Of a stretch of 18,554 nucleotides of DNA, positions 13,467 through 18,554 are shown one piece after another. Source of the stretch: Eubacteriales Family XIII. Incertae Sedis bacterium (GTDB lineage Bacteria > Bacillota > Clostridia > Peptostreptococcales > Anaerovoracaceae). The stretch covers positions 1 through 18,554 of the forward strand of contig JAISZM010000004.1 in the NCBI GenBank assembly GCA_031269205.1. Direction: 5' to 3'. A program made the position numbers and the translations under genes. Within the stretch, counting starts at the first letter, position 1; the number at the start of each line of letters is the position of its first letter. The notes below the pieces were generated by a model. That model saw nothing but the letters and a program-made list of their open reading frames with translations, did not search any database and was not told the origin of the DNA.

Positions 13467-13498
13467 TACTACACAGACGTAAAAATACGAGGTATTGA

Positions 13499-16400
13499 AT
13501 GGCCGACGACGCGCGTTACAGGCACGGAAAAAACGAAATAGACGATTTCTTCGAGAAATTCGACGATATCGGCGGAAAATCCGCGGCGTCAGGAAGGGCG
13601 GGCGGTCGTCCCGCGCGTCGGCGTACGGCCGCGGACGGCGCGGCGTCGGCCCGTCCGCGGGACGCTTCGTCCGCGCGCTCACAGAGCAGACCGTCCACGG
13701 GGCCGCAGGGAAGTCCGGCAGACCGTCCGCGAGGCGAAGCGCGCGCGAGACCGCGAAACAACGATTCGGCAGGCCGTCCACGGAGCGAAGCGTCCGCGAG
13801 ACCGCGAAACAGGTCATTCGCGGATCCGCAGGAGCGTCCGTCAGGACGCCCCCGGCGCGGAAACGAAGGCCGTTCCCGCGCTGTTCCCGAAACGCGGAGA
13901 CCCGCGCGTTCTCGCCGTTCCGCTCCCAAAAAGCAAAAGACGAGACTCTCGCCCGAGAGGTTTCGCGGCACGCCCGGGCGTTTCGGACGCGACCACAGGG
14001 GCGTGCGCAAGCGCAGCAAACACCCCGTTCTGAAAGGCGTCGTTACGACGATATTCATTCTCATCCTCGCCGCGCTCGCCGCCGGCGTACTCTACGTGTA
14101 CGGCGCCATCAAGGACATAGAGCCACCCGACCCGAAGGATATCGCAGCCAATCTGCGCGTATCCTCCGTGATGTACGACAGCAGCGGCAAGGTGATAAAA
14201 AACCTCTACCTCGGCACGGGGCAGAGGTCGATGGCCACGTATGAACAGCTCCCCGAAAATCTGAAGAACGCCATCATCGCGATCGAAGATAAGACGTTCA
14301 AAGAACACCATGGATTTAATTTTGTGCGCATCGTGGGAGCCATACGCGACAGCGTGTTCAACAGGACGAACGTCAGCGGCACGAGTACGATATCGCAACA
14401 GCTCGCGCGCAACATCTGGTTGTCGGACAAAATGACCGAGCGTTCCATGAAGCGCAAAATACAGGAGGCGTATTACGCGGTGCAGCTCGAGAACAACCTT
14501 TCAAAGGAGGAAATACTCACCGATTACCTGAACACGATAACGTTCGGTTACCATAGCCTTGGCGTCAGCACAGCGGCCAAAAATTATTTCAACAAGAAAG
14601 TCGAGGACCTCGACCTCCTCGAGTGCGCCGCCCTCGCGAGCCTCCCTAAGTCGCCCACCAGACTTGCGATGATCACCACCCTGGAGAGAGGCTCCGTCGA
14701 GGAGGGCGACTCGCGTCTGCTTTTGCGAGGTTCCACCTACGATTATATCTACAACGACGCGGTTCTGCCGCGCGTCAAACTCGTACTCGATAATATGCTC
14801 GACCAGGGACTCATCACGCAGGCCGAGTACGACGGTGTTGTTGTGGACGATCTTCACAAGCATTTGAAGCCGACGGAGATCGTCGGCGACGCTGACGCCG
14901 CCTTCTTCGTAGATTGGGCCATAGACAACGTCGCCGAAAACCTCATGAAAGAATACGACGGAAGGTTCGAATCGAAGGATGAGGCGAGGGAGTACATCTA
15001 TATCAACGGACTGGAGATACACAGCACGTTCAACAGAAAGATGCAGAAGATCGCGGCCGAGGAACTCGAAGATCCGGACAACTATCCCGGCATACGAGGG
15101 GTCAACAAGGACGAGAACGGGAACATCCTCGACGAAAAGGGCAATATACTGCTCTACAAGTATTCGAACATCATCGGGAGCAAAGGCCGGTTCACCTTCG
15201 GAAAAAAGGAAGCGTCCGTGAACGCGGTCGGTAGCCTGACTATAAACAAAGGTAGGCGCATCAACATATACGAGACCACCGTCGACAACGCGCCCGATGT
15301 GAGCATAGAGTTCAAGGATATGTACCAACAGGACGACGACGGCCGCCTCTATATCATCAATGGCGGCGTCATCAACATTCCGCAGGGATACAAGACGGTG
15401 GACGGCGAAGGAAACTGCGTGGTATCCGCAGAATTCTTCAAGGAGTATCCCGACACGATCAAAATCGGGGAGAAGGTCGTCGTGTCGAAGGCGGGCTATA
15501 CGCTGAAACAGAAGGTCATTCAGCCGCAAGGTTCCGCGGTTCTGTTGAACCACGAGAACGGCAGGGTTTACGCCATCGTCGGCGGACGCGGCGTCAAGGG
15601 CGAGATGAACTTCAACAGGGCGCTTGAACCGAGACAGCCCGGTTCGACGATGAAGCCCCTCGGCGCGTACGGCCCGGCCATCCAGATGAGCGCGGACGAC
15701 GAACTCATAGAGGACGGCGAAAAATCATTCGGCGAATACTGGTCGTCGCTCAGCGTCATCGTGGACGAAGAGTTCGAGTATCGCGGGAAGGTCTGGCCGA
15801 AAAATTGGTACAGCGGCTATAGAGGGCCGACCACCTTACGCAAATCGGTCGAGCAGTCCATGAACATCAACGCCGTGAAGGTGCAGCTGAATGTCGGCGC
15901 GGACAGATCCGTGGCGTTCCTGAAAAACCTCGGCATCACTACGGTCGTCGAGGAAGGTAACTCAAACGACTTGAACCCCGCGGCCCTCGCGCTCGGCGGC
16001 ATGACGAACGGCGCAAAGCCGATAGAGATGGCATCGGCCTACGGCGTGTTCGCGAACGCCGGCGTGCGGGCCGCGCCCATATCCTATACGGAGGTGGTCG
16101 ATCGCAACGGCAAGGTCATACTCGACGGATCCACTGAAAAGACGCAGGCTATGGACGAGGGGACCGCCTTCATCATGAACGACATCCTGCGCACGACGGT
16201 GTCGCGCGGCATTGCGGGCGCGGCCAGCGTATCGGGCGTACCCGTAGCGGGCAAGACGGGTACGACCTCGGATAACTTTGACGCGTGGTTCGTCGGCAAT
16301 ACCCCGAAATTCTCCATGGCCGTCTGGCTCGGCAACGATGTCCATATCGAACTTTCGGAGGGTTCGTCATCGGCCGCGCGTCTCTGGAGCAGAATAATGA

Positions 16401-17203
16401 CGCGAGTGATGGATGGCAGAGAAGTGGGGGAATATCCCGAAATGCCCGACAACGTTATCAGAGCCAGCGTCAGCGGCATGACCGACTACTTCATCAAAGG
16501 GACGAAACCGAACAGCATATCCATGGGCAGCACTTCGGCCAACATATGCGAGGACAGCGGATATCTCGCGACGCCCTGGTGTCCGAATACGGAAAAGAAG
16601 TCGTACTCGACCGTGAACGGAGGCGACTCTTCCAACAGCAAACCCAAATACTACTGCAATTTGCATAACATCAAACCGGGTAAATACCCGATAGACCCCG
16701 ACAAGAAACTCGACAAGGATTTCGATCCCGACAGCGACAAGAAAGATGAGGAGAAGAAAAAGGAGGAGCCCGACGAGGACAAGGAGCAACCCGATCCGAA
16801 ACCCAACCCAAAGCCCGATCCTGAGCCCGCCCCCGAACCGGCGCCGCCGGAGGATACGCCACCGCCGACCACGCCTACAGGCGCCGCCGCCACGCTGAAC
16901 GTTTCCACGCACATCGGTTCCGCTCCCGCGGCTACGGTGGGGTATGCGGGGTACACGGAGAATTCCGGAGCGGTCTACGCGGGGCAGGGCGCGTCGTACA
17001 ACGCGGCTTATGCGGCTTTGAGCGGCGATCTGTACGACACGGCCGATGCGACCTTGGGCGCCGCCGTCTCAGGCAACCCATATTTTGACGACTACCGTTA
17101 TGACGAATCGGCGTATAGCGACGATGATATTTTGCTCGGCCGCTATCTGCTGAACTACTACTTCGCGCTGAAATGGGGCGGTAACGGCGGTAGCTACGGA
17201 TAA
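13499..17203 (+). CDS. Class A penicillin-binding protein (PBP1A type) with long N- and C-terminal extensions
   Basis: Bifunctional peptidoglycan glycosyltransferase/transpeptidase, 1234 residues, well above the usual 650-900. Residues 1-175 are a cytoplasmic Arg/Ser/Pro/Gly-rich, probably disordered region; one membrane helix follows at about 177-202. The GT51 domain shows AIIAIEDKTFKEHHGFN (catalytic Glu263), GTSTISQQLARNIWL and RKIQEAYYAVQLE. The transpeptidase domain has all three active-site motifs: STMK (Ser716, Lys719), SMN (787-789) and KTGTTSDNFDAWFVG (Lys919). About 1065-1127 is a Lys/Asp/Glu/Pro linker, then a tail of roughly 105 residues rich in Ala, Gly, Tyr and Asp that I cannot assign. 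CGAGGT lies shortly before ATG 13499. It has its own promoter and sits between the fermentation operon and comEC. Confidence 0.93.
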   Translation: MADDARYRHGKNEIDDFFEKFDDIGGKSAASGRAGGRPARRRTAADGAASARPRDASSARSQSRPSTGPQGSPADRPRGEARARPRNNDSAGRPRSEASARPRNRSFADPQERPSGRPRRGNEGRSRAVPETRRPARSRRSAPKKQKTRLSPERFRGTPGRFGRDHRGVRKRSKHPVLKGVVTTIFILILAALAAGVLYVYGAIKDIEPPDPKDIAANLRVSSVMYDSSGKVIKNLYLGTGQRSMATYEQLPENLKNAIIAIEDKTFKEHHGFNFVRIVGAIRDSVFNRTNVSGTSTISQQLARNIWLSDKMTERSMKRKIQEAYYAVQLENNLSKEEILTDYLNTITFGYHSLGVSTAAKNYFNKKVEDLDLLECAALASLPKSPTRLAMITTLERGSVEEGDSRLLLRGSTYDYIYNDAVLPRVKLVLDNMLDQGLITQAEYDGVVVDDLHKHLKPTEIVGDADAAFFVDWAIDNVAENLMKEYDGRFESKDEAREYIYINGLEIHSTFNRKMQKIAAEELEDPDNYPGIRGVNKDENGNILDEKGNILLYKYSNIIGSKGRFTFGKKEASVNAVGSLTINKGRRINIYETTVDNAPDVSIEFKDMYQQDDDGRLYIINGGVINIPQGYKTVDGEGNCVVSAEFFKEYPDTIKIGEKVVVSKAGYTLKQKVIQPQGSAVLLNHENGRVYAIVGGRGVKGEMNFNRALEPRQPGSTMKPLGAYGPAIQMSADDELIEDGEKSFGEYWSSLSVIVDEEFEYRGKVWPKNWYSGYRGPTTLRKSVEQSMNINAVKVQLNVGADRSVAFLKNLGITTVVEEGNSNDLNPAALALGGMTNGAKPIEMASAYGVFANAGVRAAPISYTEVVDRNGKVILDGSTEKTQAMDEGTAFIMNDILRTTVSRGIAGAASVSGVPVAGKTGTTSDNFDAWFVGNTPKFSMAVWLGNDVHIELSEGSSSAARLWSRIMTRVMDGREVGEYPEMPDNVIRASVSGMTDYFIKGTKPNSISMGSTSANICEDSGYLATPWCPNTEKKSYSTVNGGDSSNSKPKYYCNLHNIKPGKYPIDPDKKLDKDFDPDSDKKDEEKKKEEPDEDKEQPDPKPNPKPDPEPAPEPAPPEDTPPPTTPTGAAATLNVSTHIGSAPAATVGYAGYTENSGAVYAGQGASYNAAYAALSGDLYDTADATLGAAVSGNPYFDDYRYDESAYSDDDILLGRYLLNYYFALKWGGNGGSYG
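13744..13811 (+). repeat. Imperfect 51-base direct repeat in the PBP gene
   Basis: CGCGAGACCGCGAAACA occurs at 13744-13760 and again at 13795-13811, 51 bases (17 codons) apart and in frame. They encode ARPRN-type arginine-rich units of the cytoplasmic tail. Looser copies of the SAR-PR/GRPR pattern fill residues 30-135. Confidence 0.65.
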
Positions 17204-17211
17204 TACCCTGC

Positions 17212-17240
17212 TTGACAATTCATGTAAGTTATGAGATAAT
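17212..17240 (+). promoter_or_regulatory. Predicted sigma-A promoter of comEC
   Basis: Perfect -35 TTGACA (17212-17217), 17-base spacer, -10 GATAAT (17235-17240) with one mismatch. This is the best promoter in the window. It begins eight bases after the PBP stop codon, and the start site would be near 17247, about 44 bases before ATG 17291. Confidence 0.7.
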
Positions 17241-17277
17241 ATTTCGGGATGTGGCCGCTGCGCGTTTTTCCGGTTGC

Positions 17278-17283
17278 GGAGGA
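17278..17283 (+). promoter_or_regulatory. Ribosome binding site deciding the comEC start
   Basis: GGAGGA seven bases before ATG 17291. The earlier in-frame ATG at 17249 would lie almost at the predicted transcription start, so 17291 is preferred. Confidence 0.6.
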
Positions 17284-17290
17284 CGCTGTT

Positions 17291-18554
17291 ATGCCGGTCA
17301 GGCGGCCGCTTTGTCTTATATCTTTTGCGTACGTGCTCGGCATCGGCTGCGCGTACGTTTTTTCGGTTGATTCGCGCACATTTTGTATAGGCGGCCTTGT
17401 CTGCGCCGCGGCGGTCTTCTTCATTTCGGGCAAGGTTTGTGCGGGTTTCGCTCCCGTCTCCGGCGGTGTCGGCGCGAGTTCAGCGCCTGTTGCGGGCGTC
17501 GTCGTCACGCCGCGCTCGTTCGCGTTTGTCCTTCTCTTTGTATTCATCGCTGGCGGACTGTACTGCGCGCGCGAACTCGAACGAGAGGACGCGCTCGAGC
17601 AGTACGCGATATCGCGCTACAACAACCCTGAATACGGCGTCCGTGGAAAAGGCGACGACCACGCGTCAGACGAAGCCGAAGATAGCGCGGATGTGGGCGA
17701 AAACACGGCGAGCGCGGATGAAGTGTCTGCGCCGCCGGGTTCAATGCCCGCGCAGCGGGGGCGCGTCCTGAAAGTCCGCGTCAGAGATGAGGATTATATC
17801 AGCCTTACCGTCGCTTCCGAGGGAAGAAACGTGCTTGTGAACGTCAGGGGAGAAGGGCTGTCCCCGAAGGATATCATCGGTCGTGAGATAGCGTTCTCGG
17901 GCGCGGTGGAGTTGCCCACGGGCAGGCGAAATCCCGGAACCTTTGATTACGCGCTGTACCTCAAGACGCAGGACGTGCGCGTGATCGTGAACTGCGATGT
18001 GTCCGACCTGGCGTTCGCGCCCTCGGACATGTCCCCGATATGGGACGCCTACGCTTCGCTCTGCCGGCTCAAATATTCCTTTCTGGAGAGGGCGCTGACC
18101 GCGATGCCGGAAGAAGAATACGGGCTGTTTGCGGGAATGATGTTCGGAGGATCGTCAGAAATGGACGAGGAGAGCTACGATCTGTTCCGGCGAAACGGCG
18201 TAGCCCATATCCTCAGCGTCAGTGGCCTTCATGTGGCGATAGTGTACGCCTTTTTGAACATGCTGCTTGGACGTCGAAAGACGTTGGCCGTCTACGCGGC
18301 CGTCGCGGCAGCCCTGATCTGCTACGCGGCTATGTCGGAATTTTCACCGTCCGTCGTGCGCGCCGTCACGATGATAGGACTGCACATCGCCTCGAAAGTG
18401 CTGAGCCTCAGATACGACTTGCTCACGGGAACGATGGCGGCCGCTTTCATCATGCTGCTCGTGAATCCGCTCGACCTCATGAGCGTCGGCTTCAGGCTTT
18501 CGTTCATCGCCGTGCTGTTGCTCGCGTTCGGAACGCCGCTCGCGAGTAGGTATT
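17291..18554 (+). CDS. comEC: ComEC/Rec2 family DNA-uptake channel protein, N-terminal part (runs off the window)
   Basis: An uninterrupted frame of 421 codons reaching the right edge without a stop. ComEC is the inner-membrane protein through which single-stranded DNA enters during natural transformation. Seen here: hydrophobic segments near the N-terminus (about 5-20, 32-46 and 75-92), then a DUF4131-like soluble OB-fold-like region with GRVLKVRVRDEDYISLTV and ELPTGRRNPGTFDYALYLKT. The Competence domain starts with EEEYGLFAGMMFGGSSEMDE and carries the family hallmarks RRNGVAHILSVSGLHVAIVY and EFSPSVVRAVTMIGLHI. An acidic, Ala/Ser-rich stretch at about 122-150 interrupts the N-terminal region and looks disordered. 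The metallo-beta-lactamase-like domain of the family, if present, lies outside the window. ATG 17249 would add 14 residues. Confidence 0.9.
   Translation, partial: MPVRRPLCLISFAYVLGIGCAYVFSVDSRTFCIGGLVCAAAVFFISGKVCAGFAPVSGGVGASSAPVAGVVVTPRSFAFVLLFVFIAGGLYCARELEREDALEQYAISRYNNPEYGVRGKGDDHASDEAEDSADVGENTASADEVSAPPGSMPAQRGRVLKVRVRDEDYISLTVASEGRNVLVNVRGEGLSPKDIIGREIAFSGAVELPTGRRNPGTFDYALYLKTQDVRVIVNCDVSDLAFAPSDMSPIWDAYASLCRLKYSFLERALTAMPEEEYGLFAGMMFGGSSEMDEESYDLFRRNGVAHILSVSGLHVAIVYAFLNMLLGRRKTLAVYAAVAAALICYAAMSEFSPSVVRAVTMIGLHIASKVLSLRYDLLTGTMAAAFIMLLVNPLDLMSVGFRLSFIAVLLLAFGTPLASRY

Noticed and set aside
13495..14244. Plus-strand frame of 249 codons overlapping the start of the PBP gene in another frame
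   Set aside because: Arises from the arginine/GC-rich repeats; it extends into the conserved transglycosylase coding region, where the PBP frame is clearly the real one.
14501..15553. Minus-strand open frame of 350 codons opposite the PBP gene
   Set aside because: Antisense shadow of the glycosyltransferase and linker region; no recognisable domain.

Overview
The window looks like ordinary chromosome of a GC-rich, anaerobic, Gram-positive-type bacterium, most likely a clostridial Bacillota. The reasons are Shine-Dalgarno-led genes, sigma-A-like promoters, a class A penicillin-binding protein and ComEC, polar amino acid ABC transport, and above all an acyl-CoA dehydrogenase plus electron-transfer-flavoprotein operon in which EtfA carries an N-terminal two-cluster ferredoxin domain. 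A genus cannot be named from the sequence alone.

Region by region. 1-2414: arginine (ornithine) biosynthesis on the plus strand, with the 3' end of argJ, then argB and argD. 2511-5087: a complete polar amino acid ABC importer (lipoprotein, permease, ATPase), apparently with its own promoter beginning inside the end of argD; its position suggests a basic amino acid substrate, but this is not proven. 5117-6222: a disturbed spot, with an orphan signal peptide that stops after 33 codons next to a minus-strand cluster of Uma2 nuclease, a decayed DUF4160 and DUF2442. 6223-6724: a long intergenic region holding a good promoter, inverted repeats, a ten-G run and a terminator-like hairpin, all upstream of a secreted modular surface protein. 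6725-9675: that surface protein (leucine-rich repeats, Flg_new, Big_2-like domains) and a second secreted, lysine-rich protein of unknown family. The two leaders share a 12-base motif.

9676-9990: a spacer with a possible decayed element, then a promoter and an almost perfect Rex (NADH/NAD+ sensor) operator. 9991-13339: the bcd-etfB-etfA operon, predicted to form an electron-bifurcating acyl-CoA dehydrogenase complex under redox control, closed by a strong intrinsic terminator. 13499-17203: a 1234-residue class A penicillin-binding protein with an arginine-rich cytoplasmic N-terminus and an unusual C-terminal tail. 17291-end: the N-terminal third or more of comEC (DNA uptake channel), cut off by the window edge and preceded by a near-consensus promoter.

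Most of the window is familiar. The parts that most deserve follow-up are the structured leader of the surface-protein gene (possible attenuator or unknown RNA switch, with a G tract open to slippage), the Rex site with the ferredoxin-fused EtfA, and the disturbed Uma2/DUF4160/DUF2442 spot. I did not find a defence system, CRISPR array, tRNA, rRNA or intact mobile element.
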